Shown here: piece after piece, positions 38,991-47,532 of the stretch | How positions within the stretch are numbered: position 1 is the stretch's first letter | Layout of the letters: each line of letters starts with the position of its first letter | Origin: Mesorhizobium sp. WSM4311 | Lineage (GTDB): Bacteria; Pseudomonadota; Alphaproteobacteria; Rhizobiales; Rhizobiaceae | DNA length: 64,000 bases | Reading direction: 5' to 3' | NCBI RefSeq assembly: GCF_002295115.1 | Contig: NZ_NSFV01000005.1 | Span: 434,001-498,000, forward strand | The notes under the pieces: generated by a model | Told to the model about the DNA's origin: nothing | Seen by the model: only the letters and a program-made list of their open reading frames with translations | Database searches by the model: none | Translations under genes and position numbers: made by a program

Positions 38991-39797
38991 TCAGCCCTTG
39001 GCGAAATGAATGCTGACCGTGCCTGAACTGCCAAAATCGGCGACGATCGTGTCGCCGGGCCGCGCCTCCACAGGACGCACGAATGAGCCCGACAGCACCA
39101 CTTCGCCGGCGGCGATCGACATCCCGTAGCGGGCGAGCCGGTCGGCCAGCCAGGCAACGCCCATGGCCGGGTGGTTGAGCACGCCGGCGCCGAGCCCGGT
39201 TTCCTCGACCTCGGCATTGCGCGAGACGATGGCGCCGATCCAGCGCATGTCGGCTTCATCGGGCCGCTGCGGCCGCCCGCCGATAACGATGCCGGCATTG
39301 GCGGCGTTATCGGAGATCGTGTCGAAGAAGCTGCGCGCCTTCTTCGTCTCGGCGTTGACGCGTTCGATGCGCGTGTCGAGGATTTCCAGCGCCGGCGTGA
39401 TGTAGTCGGTGGCATTGAGCACGTCGAAGAGAGTCACCCCAGGCCCCTTGAGCGGCGCTTTCATGACGAAGGCGATCTCGGCCTCGACGCGCGGCTGGAT
39501 GAAGCGGCCGGCGGGAATGGTCGCGCCGTCGTTGAAGAACATGTCGTCGAACAGCACGCCGGAATCCGGCGTGTCGATGGCCAGCGCATATTGCATCGCC
39601 TTGGAGGTCAGGCCGATCTTCCAGCCCTTCGGCTTCAGCCCGGCATCGATCTTGCGCGTCACCAGCGCCGCCTGGACGCGATAGGCGTCCTCCATGGTGG
39701 CGTCGGGAAAATCGAGGCTGAGCAGCCGGATCTGGCGGCGCGAGCGCTCGGCCTCGAACAGCCGGTTGGCGGCGTCTTCCACTTGTTCCGGGGTCAT
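38991..39797 (-). CDS. hpaH: 2-oxo-hept-3-ene-1,7-dioate hydratase
   Basis: Protein of 268 residues, same length as E. coli HpaH, of the hydratase/decarboxylase family. Acidic metal ligands are in QPRVEAEIAFVM. It hydrates the dienoate from the homoprotocatechuate meta pathway. ATG at 39797 overlaps the hpaG stop (ATGA). The aldolase HpaI that should act next is not found in this window. Confidence 0.85.
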   Translation of the reverse strand: MTPEQVEDAANRLFEAERSRRQIRLLSLDFPDATMEDAYRVQAALVTRKIDAGLKPKGWKIGLTSKAMQYALAIDTPDSGVLFDDMFFNDGATIPAGRFIQPRVEAEIAFVMKAPLKGPGVTLFDVLNATDYITPALEILDTRIERVNAETKKARSFFDTISDNAANAGIVIGGRPQRPDEADMRWIGAIVSRNAEVEETGLGAGVLNHPAMGVAWLADRLARYGMSIAAGEVVLSGSFVRPVEARPGDTIVADFGSSGTVSIHFAKG

Positions 39798-40666
39798 GAA
39801 GCTGCCTCGTCGACGACGCTGTTGCGCAGCACGCCGATGCCGTCGGCCTCGACCTCGATCACGTCGCCCGGCTTCAGCCAGACCGGCGGGTCGAAGCGGG
39901 CGCCGGCGCCGGTCGGCGTGCCGGTGACGATGATATCGCCTGGCACCAGCGTGGTGAAGGTCGAGATGTAGTTGATGATCTTGCGGAAGGAAAAGATCAT
40001 GCGGCTGGTGCGGTCCTGCTGGCGCAGCTCGCCATTGACCCGGGTGGAGAGCGTAATGTCGGCGACCTGCGCCTCGCCGGTGAACGGCACCAGCCACGGG
40101 CCGATCGAGCCGGTGCGGTCAAAATTCTTGCCTTGCGTGACGTTGAACTTGGCATGCCGGACCCAGTCGCGGATGGTGCCTTCATTGCACAGCGACAGCG
40201 CGGCGATATGGCTGAGCGCGTCGGTCTCCGCGATGCGGCGGCCGCCCTTGCCGATGACGATGACGATCTCGCCCTCATAGTCGAGCTGTGGCGATTCGGG
40301 CGGCCGCACCAGCGGCGCGCCGTGTCCGACGAAGGAGCGCGGGAAGCGGATGAAAAGCGACGGGTTGGTCGGCGCCGCCTGCCCGTCCTTGTACTCCTCG
40401 TTGCGGTCCGGATAGTTGACGCCGACGCAGATGATCTTTTCCGGCGACGGGACAGGGATGTCGTAGGCGACGGCGTCGAGCGGAAAATCGGCGGCAAACC
40501 CCTCCGCCTCTTCCGCCAGCCGCCGCAAGGCGCCGGCCTCGATCACCTCGCGCAATGTCGGCCACTGGCTGTAGCGGGCCGACAGGTCGACGACGCCCTT
40601 GCCTGTGACCGCGCCATAGCGCGCCTTGCCGCCGGCGGTGAAGGTGGCGAGGCGTGACGGGGTCAT
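39794..40666 (-). CDS. hpaG: FAH-family homoprotocatechuate pathway decarboxylase/isomerase subunit
   Basis: Protein of 290 residues with one FAH domain (DYEGEIVIVIGKGG, VTGTPTGAG). E. coli HpaG is a fusion of two such domains with decarboxylase and isomerase activity; here a single-domain form is seen and a separate isomerase HpaF is encoded at 43436. It should decarboxylate 5-oxopent-3-ene-1,2,5-tricarboxylate. Translationally coupled to hpaH. A 243-bp gap with a long palindrome separates it from hpaD. Confidence 0.78.
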   Translation of the reverse strand: MTPSRLATFTAGGKARYGAVTGKGVVDLSARYSQWPTLREVIEAGALRRLAEEAEGFAADFPLDAVAYDIPVPSPEKIICVGVNYPDRNEEYKDGQAAPTNPSLFIRFPRSFVGHGAPLVRPPESPQLDYEGEIVIVIGKGGRRIAETDALSHIAALSLCNEGTIRDWVRHAKFNVTQGKNFDRTGSIGPWLVPFTGEAQVADITLSTRVNGELRQQDRTSRMIFSFRKIINYISTFTTLVPGDIIVTGTPTGAGARFDPPVWLKPGDVIEVEADGIGVLRNSVVDEAAS

Positions 40667-40720
40667 GCGGCGGCTCCGCCGATGGTGATGCGGAATATCG
40701 GCGAGGTTGGAGCCCTACGG

Positions 40721-40879
40721 CGCCCCCCTCTGTCCTGCCGGACATCTCCCCCACACGGGGGGAGATTGGCAGCTCGGACGGATGGCGCTCTTCTTGCAGC
40801 GTTGGAGATTGGCGAAGGCGGAGATGACGTCCAATCTCCCCCCTCGTGGGGGAGATGTCCGGCAGGACAGAGGGGGGCG
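40721..40879. repeat. MITE-like element with 49-bp near-perfect inverted repeats
   Basis: Arms 40721-40769 and 40831-40879 match at 47 of 49 positions when one is reversed and complemented; each starts CGCCCCCCTCTGTCCTGCC. The two mismatches fall in a small loop within the arm. The 61-bp centre has no gene. It splits the hpa operon between hpaD and hpaG and may form a large hairpin in the message. Confidence 0.82.
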
Positions 40880-40909
40880 CGAAGGAATGCCGTCATCGAT
40901 CAAATCTCA

Positions 40910-41890
40910 TCAGGGCGCCACAATCGGCGAGGCCGTCAAATCCGGCTGGCGCACCTCCGCTCCGGCAAAAACACTGCCTTCCTCGAACCAGCTTTTCGGC
41001 GCCGGCGCGCCCCACAGCGTCTGGCGCTGCGGGTCCTTGAGGTCCCATTTGATCGGCTCGAGGTCCGGATCGACCGTCTGGTAATCCGAACAATAGATCT
41101 CGATGCGGTGGTTGTCTGGGTCGCGCACATAGAGGAAGAAGGCATTGGAAATGCCGTGCCGGCCCGGGCCGCGTTCGATGTTCGCGAGATAGCCGGTCGT
41201 TGCCATCAGGTCGAGCAGGTCGATGATGTTGAGCGGCGTCGGCACCCAGAAGGCGACATGGTGCAGGCGCGGTCCGATGCCGTTGGTGAAGGCGATGTCA
41301 TGGACGCCGCCCTTGCGGTGCGTCCAGGCCGCCCACAGCTTTCCGCTCGAGGCATCCTCCGTGTATTCGGTGACGCGGAAGCCGAGCTCGTTGTAGAAGG
41401 CGACGGACTCGTCGACATTGGGCGAGAAGCAGTTGAAGTGGTCGATGCGCAGCGGCTTCACGCCGCGATAGAGCGCGTATTTCTGATGGATCGGCGCAAG
41501 CCTTGCCATCTCGGCATAGAATTCCAGCGGAATGCCGTGCGGATCGCGCGTGCGGAAGGTGCGCGACTGATAGGGCCGCTCGACCCAGTCCACCGGCAGG
41601 CCCTTGCCCTTGAAGAAATGCGCCGCCTTGTCGAGGTCCTCATCCGAAAAGACCTTGAAGCCGAGGTCGCGGGCTTCCGGCGTCGTCGCCTTGCGCAGCA
41701 CGATGCAGTGATGGCCGCGCTCCTCCATGGCGCGCAGGTAGATGGCGCCCGATGTCTCGTCGGTGACCTGCAGGCCGAGCGTGTCGACATAGAAGGCGCG
41801 CGTTCTGGCCAGATCGGTCACCGCCAGCTCGACATGGCTGAGGCGCACGATGTTGAAGGCCGGATAGAGGTTGGGCTTGGGCAAGGGCAT
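40910..41890 (-). CDS. hpaD: 3,4-dihydroxyphenylacetate 2,3-dioxygenase
   Basis: Type I (VOC-fold) extradiol ring-cleavage dioxygenase of 326 residues. Two glyoxalase-like domains; iron ligands are expected in LHHVAFWV and IEIYCSDY of the C-terminal domain. It opens homoprotocatechuate to 5-carboxymethyl-2-hydroxymuconate semialdehyde. Same type as the Arthrobacter and Brevibacterium enzymes rather than the LigB-fold enzyme of E. coli. Upstream hpaE follows the pathway order. Confidence 0.87.
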   Translation of the reverse strand: MPLPKPNLYPAFNIVRLSHVELAVTDLARTRAFYVDTLGLQVTDETSGAIYLRAMEERGHHCIVLRKATTPEARDLGFKVFSDEDLDKAAHFFKGKGLPVDWVERPYQSRTFRTRDPHGIPLEFYAEMARLAPIHQKYALYRGVKPLRIDHFNCFSPNVDESVAFYNELGFRVTEYTEDASSGKLWAAWTHRKGGVHDIAFTNGIGPRLHHVAFWVPTPLNIIDLLDLMATTGYLANIERGPGRHGISNAFFLYVRDPDNHRIEIYCSDYQTVDPDLEPIKWDLKDPQRQTLWGAPAPKSWFEEGSVFAGAEVRQPDLTASPIVAP

Positions 41891-41905
41891 TCTGATCTCC
41901 TCCGG

Positions 41906-43423
41906 TCAGCCGCCGAGTTTCTGGATCGCGTGTGCCGTCGTGGCGAAGGCGATGTTCTTCGTCTCCATGTAGAAATCGAAGGAATGGTCGCCGCCGTCAC
42001 GCCCGATGCCGGAATTCTTGACGCCGCCGAACGGTGTCGGCAGATGCCGCACATTCTCCGAATTGACCCAGATCATGCCGGCATCCAGCGCGTCGGTGAA
42101 GCGAAAGGCGCGTGTCACGTCGGAGGTCCAGAGATAGCCGGTCAGGCCGTATTGCGTGTCGTTGGCCAGTGCCAGCGCTTCGGCCTCGTCCTTGAAGGCG
42201 ATTGCCGTCAGCACCGGCCCGAAAATCTCCTCCTGGGCTATGCGCATCCGGTTGGTGGCGCCGGTAAACAGCGTCGGGCTGACATAGCAGCCGCCGCCGG
42301 GGCCAGCGAACTTGCCGCCGCCGGCAGCGACCACGGCGCCCTCCGATTTGCCGATCTCGATATAGGACAGCACCTTCTCCTCATGCACCGGATGGATCAG
42401 CGGCCCGACCACGGTCTTCGGATCGAGCGGATGGCCTATTCTGATGCGCTTGGCCTTCCCCGCCACCAGATCGGTGAACCGGTCGTAGACCGAGGCTTCA
42501 ACCAGCAGCCGCGACGACGAGGTGCAGCGTTCGCCGTTGAGCGAGTAGATCATGAACACCGCCGCATCCGCGGCGCGTTCGAGATCGGCATCGGCAAAGA
42601 CGATCACCGGGTTCTTGCCGCCGAGCTCGAAATGCACACGCTTCAGCGTGTCGGCGCCCTGTTTCATGATCATCGAGCCGGTGCGGCTCTCGCCGACGAA
42701 GCCGATCGCCTTGATGTCGGGGTGCTCGGTCAGCGCCTTGCCGGCATGTTCGCCAAGCCCGTTGACCAGGTTCCAGACGCCTTTCGGCAGGCCGGCGTCC
42801 TCGGCGATCTCGACCAGCAGGCGCGCCGTCAGCGGCGAGAACTCAGCCGGCTTATGAACCACCGTACAGCCTGCCGCCAGCGCCGGCGCGATCTTCCAGG
42901 TCGACAGCATGAACGGCGTGTTCCAGGGCGTGATGATGCCGACCGGGCCGATCGGCACCCGGGTGGTCATATTGATCTGGCCGGTCGTCCGCAGCGTCTC
43001 GCCGTCGCGCGCTTCCGGCGCGCGGTCGGCGAAGAAACGGAAATTCTCCGCACCGCGCAACGCAGCCTTGGCCATGAATTTCAGCGCCTGGCCGGTGTCC
43101 ATGCATTCGACGAAGGCGATCTCCTCGGCGCGCGCCTCGATCGCGTCGGCGATTTTGTGCAGCAGCTTTTTGCGCGCTTCGCCAGGCATGGCCGCCCAGG
43201 CCGGAAAGGCCGCCTTGGCCGCCTTGGCGGCGCGGTCGATGTCGGCACTGCTGCCGCGCGCGACCTTGGCCAGCGGCTTCAAGTCGACTGGCGACAGCGT
43301 CTCGAAGGTCGAGCCGTCAGCGGCCGGCACCGCCTCGCCGCCAATCTGGTTCAGCACGCCATCGCTCTTGAAACGGGCCAGATAGGCCTCGGCCTTCTTC
43401 AGATTGCCTTCGAGGTCGGACAT
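41906..43423 (-). CDS. hpaE: 5-carboxymethyl-2-hydroxymuconate semialdehyde dehydrogenase
   Basis: Aldehyde dehydrogenase of 505 residues with FELGGKNP (Glu) and NGERCTSSSRLL (Cys). The NGERCT form of the cysteine motif is characteristic of HpaE. It oxidises the ring-cleavage product with NAD. The gene lies 15 bp before hpaD and 12 bp after hpaF on the same strand. Confidence 0.9.
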   Translation of the reverse strand: MSDLEGNLKKAEAYLARFKSDGVLNQIGGEAVPAADGSTFETLSPVDLKPLAKVARGSSADIDRAAKAAKAAFPAWAAMPGEARKKLLHKIADAIEARAEEIAFVECMDTGQALKFMAKAALRGAENFRFFADRAPEARDGETLRTTGQINMTTRVPIGPVGIITPWNTPFMLSTWKIAPALAAGCTVVHKPAEFSPLTARLLVEIAEDAGLPKGVWNLVNGLGEHAGKALTEHPDIKAIGFVGESRTGSMIMKQGADTLKRVHFELGGKNPVIVFADADLERAADAAVFMIYSLNGERCTSSSRLLVEASVYDRFTDLVAGKAKRIRIGHPLDPKTVVGPLIHPVHEEKVLSYIEIGKSEGAVVAAGGGKFAGPGGGCYVSPTLFTGATNRMRIAQEEIFGPVLTAIAFKDEAEALALANDTQYGLTGYLWTSDVTRAFRFTDALDAGMIWVNSENVRHLPTPFGGVKNSGIGRDGGDHSFDFYMETKNIAFATTAHAIQKLGG

Positions 43424-43435
43424 GTCAGCTTTCCG

Positions 43436-43822
43436 TCACTTGCCGCGCAGCCGCGGGTGGATGGCATTCTTCTTCCAGCTCAGCGCCGGATCAATTTCTC
43501 GGATCTCCAGGGACAAAGCGAAATGCGGGGTCTCGAACAGCGGCGCCAGATATTCGTTCACCGCCTTGAAGACGGCATCGCCGGTGCGTTTCTTGTCCTC
43601 GGCGCCGCGGCCCGCCCCGACGCGAAACGACATGTCGAGAAAGCCATTTTCCGGCAGATTGTCGGCTATGGCGTAGGCCTCGGCGCGGAAGGCTCGCACC
43701 CGCACCGCGCCGGTCTCGAACAGCCCGGTGTCGAGCACGGTGCGCAGCACCAGCGCGCACAATTCGGCCATGTCGACCTTGGCATCGAGATTGGCTGAAT
43801 ACTCGATGGAGAAGTGAGGCAC
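43436..43822 (-). CDS. hpaF: 5-carboxymethyl-2-hydroxymuconate delta-isomerase
   Basis: Protein of 128 residues of the tautomerase-related CHMI family, starting MPHFSIEYS with the N-terminal proline that is the usual catalytic base. First gene of the leftward hpaFED(GH) operon; an inverted repeat 35-46 bp upstream is the likely HpaR site. Confidence 0.87.
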   Translation of the reverse strand: MPHFSIEYSANLDAKVDMAELCALVLRTVLDTGLFETGAVRVRAFRAEAYAIADNLPENGFLDMSFRVGAGRGAEDKKRTGDAVFKAVNEYLAPLFETPHFALSLEIREIDPALSWKKNAIHPRLRGK

Positions 43823-43851
43823 CGCGTTTCGTTCCCTGGAACATTGCTTGT

Positions 43852-43873
43852 TGTAGTTAACGCGTTAATTACA
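43852..43873. promoter_or_regulatory. Probable HpaR operator in the hpaF-hpaR divergent region
   Basis: The core TTAACGCGTTAA (43857-43868) is a perfect 12-bp palindrome and pairing extends outward to GTA/TAC with one mismatch, giving 22 bp in total. It lies between hpaF and the divergent MarR-type gene. A very similar core occurs in front of hpaB (46535-46546). Confidence 0.68.
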
Positions 43874-44001
43874 TGTGATGTCGCCGAAGTCAAGCCTTGC
43901 ATCCGGCCCGAGGCGACGATACGGGATGACAGGCTTTGACGGCCAGCGCTGCCGGGCAAAGCCCGCCGCCGATCGCAAGCCAGCGCTGGAGAGAATTTTA
44001 C

Positions 44002-44430
44002 TTGCTGCCCGAGAACACCCGCCGCTCCTTGCCAATGGCGCTCCTTCATGCCCGCGAAGTGGTGATGGCGCGGTTTCGCCCGATGCTCGCCGCGCATGAC
44101 GTGACCGAACAGCAATGGCGCGTGTTGCGCGTGCTGAGCGAGGCCGGCCCGGTCGAGGCGACTGAGCTCGCCGATCGCGCCTCGGTGCTGCCGCCGAGCC
44201 TGACGCGCATCATCAAGGCGCTCGAGGGCCGAAAGTTCATCACCCGAAACAAAGCGGAAGGCGACGGCCGCCGCGTCATCCTGACCATCGCCCCGGCCGG
44301 CTCTGCCCTGATCGACGCCCTGTCCCCCGAACGCCGCGTCATCTACGACGACATCGAAAAGCGCTTCGGCCATGAGCGGCTGGAGCAGTTGCTCGATCTG
44401 CTGGAGGCGCTGATCGACGGCGAGAGCTGA
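44002..44430 (+). CDS. hpaR: MarR-family repressor of homoprotocatechuate genes
   Basis: Protein of 142 residues with the HpaR-specific beginning TRRSLPMALLHAREVVMARFRP and winged helix around LADRASVLPPSLTRIIKALE. TTG start at 44002 after GGAGAG; a longer reading from 43936 has no ribosome site and adds residues unlike the family. It should dissociate from DNA on binding 4-hydroxyphenylacetate or homoprotocatechuate, freeing both hpa transcripts. Confidence 0.86.
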   Translation: MLPENTRRSLPMALLHAREVVMARFRPMLAAHDVTEQQWRVLRVLSEAGPVEATELADRASVLPPSLTRIIKALEGRKFITRNKAEGDGRRVILTIAPAGSALIDALSPERRVIYDDIEKRFGHERLEQLLDLLEALIDGES

Positions 44431-44461
44431 GCGCTCTCCGTCCCGCGCCGTTCGCCCCGCC

Positions 44462-44971
44462 TCACCCTCCAAAGCTTCCGAGCCGTGTCGGCTGCGTGTA
44501 GTTGCGGTCGACATAGAGCAGCGCCGAGCCACCGCCGCCGTGCCGCACGTCGATGACGCGGCCGATCATGACATTGTGCGTGCCGACGATATGCACGTCC
44601 TCGATCTCGCAATCGAAATTGACGATCGCGTCCGACAGCGCCGGCGTGCCCGAGGTCAGCGTCTGCCAGCGCGCCGCCGAATAGCGGGCCTCCATGTCCC
44701 TTGTCGCACCGGCGAACTTTCCCGCCAGGTGCATGTGGTCATGCGTCAGCACATTGACGCAGAAGCGCCGGTTGGCGAGGAACATGGCGGCCTGCGTCGA
44801 ACGCCCGTTCATGCAGACCAGCAGCGTCGGCGGCTCGTCGGAAACGCTGCACATGGCGGTGGCGGTGAAGCCGCCGCGCCCGGCCGGGCCGTCCGTCGTG
44901 ACGATGTTGACCGGCGCGCAGACCCTGGCCATGGCGTCGCGGAAATCGGTTTTCGAGATCTGCGTGGCCAT
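44462..44971 (-). CDS. hpaC: 4-hydroxyphenylacetate 3-monooxygenase, flavin reductase component
   Basis: Protein of 169 residues of the flavin-reductase (FMN-binding split barrel) family with GGFTATAMCSVSDEPP and VNVLTHDH segments. It reduces FAD with NADH for HpaB. Six bases after the hpaB stop on the same strand. Confidence 0.9.
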   Translation of the reverse strand: MATQISKTDFRDAMARVCAPVNIVTTDGPAGRGGFTATAMCSVSDEPPTLLVCMNGRSTQAAMFLANRRFCVNVLTHDHMHLAGKFAGATRDMEARYSAARWQTLTSGTPALSDAIVNFDCEIEDVHIVGTHNVMIGRVIDVRHGGGGSALLYVDRNYTQPTRLGSFGG

Positions 44972-44977
44972 CGGAGT

Positions 44978-46522
44978 TCATCCAGCCGTCGAGGTCAGCG
45001 GCGGCAGCCAGGTGTCGCCAGTCCAGCCATTCTCGTCATAGTCGGCCATGCAGGTGTCGACCAGTTCCTCCATCGCCTTCAGCCGCCCGCCGCGTTCGGC
45101 GCCCTTCAGCACCTGCAGCCGCACCTCTTCCGGTGCGCCGGCATAGTTGAGCTCATAGAGCGCGTGGCGGCCGCCGAACTCGGTGCCGGTCGCGTCCCAC
45201 AACAGCTTCATGATCTTGATGCGCTCGACATGGCCCATATCGTTGGAGCCGCGCACATATTGCGCCAGGTACTTGTCGATCTCGGGATTGTTGAAGTCGC
45301 GCACCGATGACGGCAAATAGATCAGGCCCGAGGCGATCACCCGGCGCACCGTGTCGATGACGCGCGGATAGGCTTCCGACATGAAGGTGCGGTAGGCGAG
45401 GGCGGCGTCGAGATTGGGCAGCACCGCGCCATTCGCCCACGGGATCGGATTGTAGGCCATGGCGTTGGAAAAGCTCCAGAACATGTGCCTGAGCGCAATC
45501 ACCTCGCCAAGTGCCGCCTGATTGCCGCGGAAGGCGTCGCCGCCGGTGGCGCGCAGCGCCTTGGCGAGCAGACCGGCGAGGAAGTCGAGCTTGACGGCGA
45601 AGCGCGTGCAGCCCTGGAAACAATAGCCATGCATGAAGCCCGACGCCGGGTGGAACGACAGGATCTTCTGCGCGTCGCGCAGCACCAGAACATCCTCCCA
45701 GGGGATGAAGACATTGTCGAGCACCAGGATCGCGTCGTTCTCGTCGAAGCGCGACGACAGCGGATAGTCGAAGGGTGCCGCCACCGTATTGGCTGTCTGT
45801 TCATAAGAGACGCGGCAGAACATCTTTATCCCCGGCGCGTTCATCGGCACGATGAACATCACCGACAGCGACGGATCCTCGGTGACCGTCGCCGAGCCCT
45901 GCGCCAGGAAATTGTAGTGCGTCAGCGCCGAGGACGTCGCCACCACCTTGGCGCCGGAGACATGGATGCCGGCATCCGTCTCCTTGGTGATGTGGACGAA
46001 GACGTCCTTCACCTGCTCGGCCGGCTTGTGGCGGTCGATCGGCGGGTTGACGATGGCATGGTTCATGAACAGCACGGCGTCCTGCGCCCGTTTGTGCCAG
46101 GCGAGCGCATTGTCCTTGAACGGCCCGTACCAGTCGGCATTGGCGCCGAGCGTGTTCATCAGCGCCGCCTTGTAGTCGGGCGTGCGCCCCATCCAGCCAT
46201 ACGACATGCGCGACCACTGCGCGATCGCCGTCTGCTGGGCGGCGAGATCGGCGGCGGAATGGGCGACGCGGAAATATTTGTGGGTGTAGCCGCCCGAACC
46301 GGTGTCGGTCGGCGAGGTCAGCGCCGCTTGCCGCGCCGGGTCGTGCAAGGCATCGTAGAGGCGGGCGAGCGAGCGGACCGAATTGCGCATCGCCGGATGC
46401 GTGGTGACGTCGGCCACACGCTCGCCGTTGATATAGACCTCGCGGCCGTCGCGCAGGCTCTCCAGATACTCGGCCCCGGTGAACGGGCGTTTCGTGTCGG
46501 CCCGGAAATCTTCCGATCGCAT
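44978..46522 (-). CDS. hpaB: 4-hydroxyphenylacetate 3-monooxygenase, oxygenase component
   Basis: FADH2-dependent monooxygenase of 514 residues that converts 4-hydroxyphenylacetate to 3,4-dihydroxyphenylacetate. Matches the HpaB family from RPFTGAEYLESLRDGREVY through the C-terminal region. Three consecutive ATG codons occur (46528, 46525, 46522); GGGAGG ends directly before the first, so the third gives normal spacing. The putative HpaR operator lies immediately upstream of the ribosome site. Confidence 0.9.
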   Translation of the reverse strand: MRSEDFRADTKRPFTGAEYLESLRDGREVYINGERVADVTTHPAMRNSVRSLARLYDALHDPARQAALTSPTDTGSGGYTHKYFRVAHSAADLAAQQTAIAQWSRMSYGWMGRTPDYKAALMNTLGANADWYGPFKDNALAWHKRAQDAVLFMNHAIVNPPIDRHKPAEQVKDVFVHITKETDAGIHVSGAKVVATSSALTHYNFLAQGSATVTEDPSLSVMFIVPMNAPGIKMFCRVSYEQTANTVAAPFDYPLSSRFDENDAILVLDNVFIPWEDVLVLRDAQKILSFHPASGFMHGYCFQGCTRFAVKLDFLAGLLAKALRATGGDAFRGNQAALGEVIALRHMFWSFSNAMAYNPIPWANGAVLPNLDAALAYRTFMSEAYPRVIDTVRRVIASGLIYLPSSVRDFNNPEIDKYLAQYVRGSNDMGHVERIKIMKLLWDATGTEFGGRHALYELNYAGAPEEVRLQVLKGAERGGRLKAMEELVDTCMADYDENGWTGDTWLPPLTSTAG

Positions 46523-46534
46523 CATCATCCTCCC

Positions 46535-46546
46535 TTAACGTGTTAA
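46535..46546. promoter_or_regulatory. Probable HpaR operator in front of hpaB
   Basis: TTAACGTGTTAA differs from the hpaF-side core by one base and is palindromic but for its centre. It abuts the hpaB ribosome site, so a bound protein would stop transcription or overlap the start region. Confidence 0.62.
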
Positions 46547-46614
46547 CAATAGCGCTGGCCGTTACAAAGGTTTATGGACAAAAGCACGAATCCGCTTGGA
46601 CTTTCTCCACTGGC

Positions 46615-47493
46615 ATGAGCGAAACTGGTATTCCCGATTTCTTCGTCTATGGCGAGCCGGTGCGGCCGCTCGATGTCGGCTTCCTGCATGTCGAGACAGT
46701 GCTTGCGCGCAGCAACATCCATCTCGGCCAGGTGGCGGCGCACAAGCATCCGCAGATGGGTCAGATCACCTATTGGACCAGCGGCTCCGGCACCTACCGC
46801 ATCGAGGACCGCGCCTGGGACTTTTCGGCGCCGGCCGTCAGCTTCGTGCCGAGCACCATCGTGCATGGCTTCTCGATCGGCCCCGGCACCGACGCCATCG
46901 TCGTCTCTGTCGCGGACGATGCGCTCGCCGCCCTTGCCGGCCATAGCCTGTTGCCGCTGGACAGGCCGGTCTTTGCCGACGGCCTGCCCCGGCACGCCGC
47001 ATGGAAAAAGCTGGCGACGGTGCTGGAGATGATCGCCGCCGAATATGCCGAGGCGCAGGCCGGCAATGACAAAATCCTGCCGTCGCTGATTGCCGTAGCG
47101 CTCTCCCACATCGCGCGTCTCGCGCCGGCGACAGTCGCCGCCGCACCGTCTTCCGATGCGTCGCTGGCCATGGGCCTGCGCCGGCTTGTCGATGCGCATT
47201 TCCGCGACAACTGGCCGGTCGACCGCTACGTCGCGACGCTGGCCACCACGCCGCATCTCCTCGACAAGGCTGCCCATGCGGTGCTGGGCAGCGGCGTCAA
47301 GCGCGTCGTCAGCGAGCGGCGGCTGCTGGAAGCCAAGCGGCTCTTGCTGTTCACCGTGCGCACGGTCGAGGACATCGCTTACGAGATCGGCTTCGACGAC
47401 CCCGCCTATTTCTCGCGTTTCTTCCGCGAACGGATAGGCGAAGCGCCTGCCGCCTGGCGGCGCAAGCAGCTGCAGGGCGCTGATCGTACATAG
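46615..47493 (+). CDS. hpaA: AraC-family activator of 4-hydroxyphenylacetate catabolism
   Basis: Protein of 292 residues: cupin-like N-terminal sensor (HPQMGQITYWTSGSGTYRIED) and C-terminal AraC DNA-binding domain (VEDIAYEIGFDDPAYFSRFF). Size and pattern match HpaA, which activates hpaBC with its aromatic inducer. Divergent from hpaB with 92 bp between. Confidence 0.85.
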   Translation: MSETGIPDFFVYGEPVRPLDVGFLHVETVLARSNIHLGQVAAHKHPQMGQITYWTSGSGTYRIEDRAWDFSAPAVSFVPSTIVHGFSIGPGTDAIVVSVADDALAALAGHSLLPLDRPVFADGLPRHAAWKKLATVLEMIAAEYAEAQAGNDKILPSLIAVALSHIARLAPATVAAAPSSDASLAMGLRRLVDAHFRDNWPVDRYVATLATTPHLLDKAAHAVLGSGVKRVVSERRLLEAKRLLLFTVRTVEDIAYEIGFDDPAYFSRFFRERIGEAPAAWRRKQLQGADRT

Positions 47494-47496
47494 GGT

Positions 47497-47529
47497 GGAT
47501 GCGGGCCTCGCGACCCGCATCCAATTTTC
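47497..47529 (+). terminator. Rho-independent terminator after hpaA
   Basis: GGATGCGGG (47497-47505) and CCCGCATCC (47514-47522) pair perfectly around eight bases, followed by AATTTTCC on the plus strand. It ends hpaA and also separates it from the convergent rtcB. Confidence 0.78.
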
Positions 47530-47532
47530 CGG

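Noticed and set aside
40682..43798. Long plus-strand open frame (over 1000 codons) opposite hpaD and hpaE
   Set aside because: It mirrors two well-recognised genes and runs through the palindromic element; no family features.
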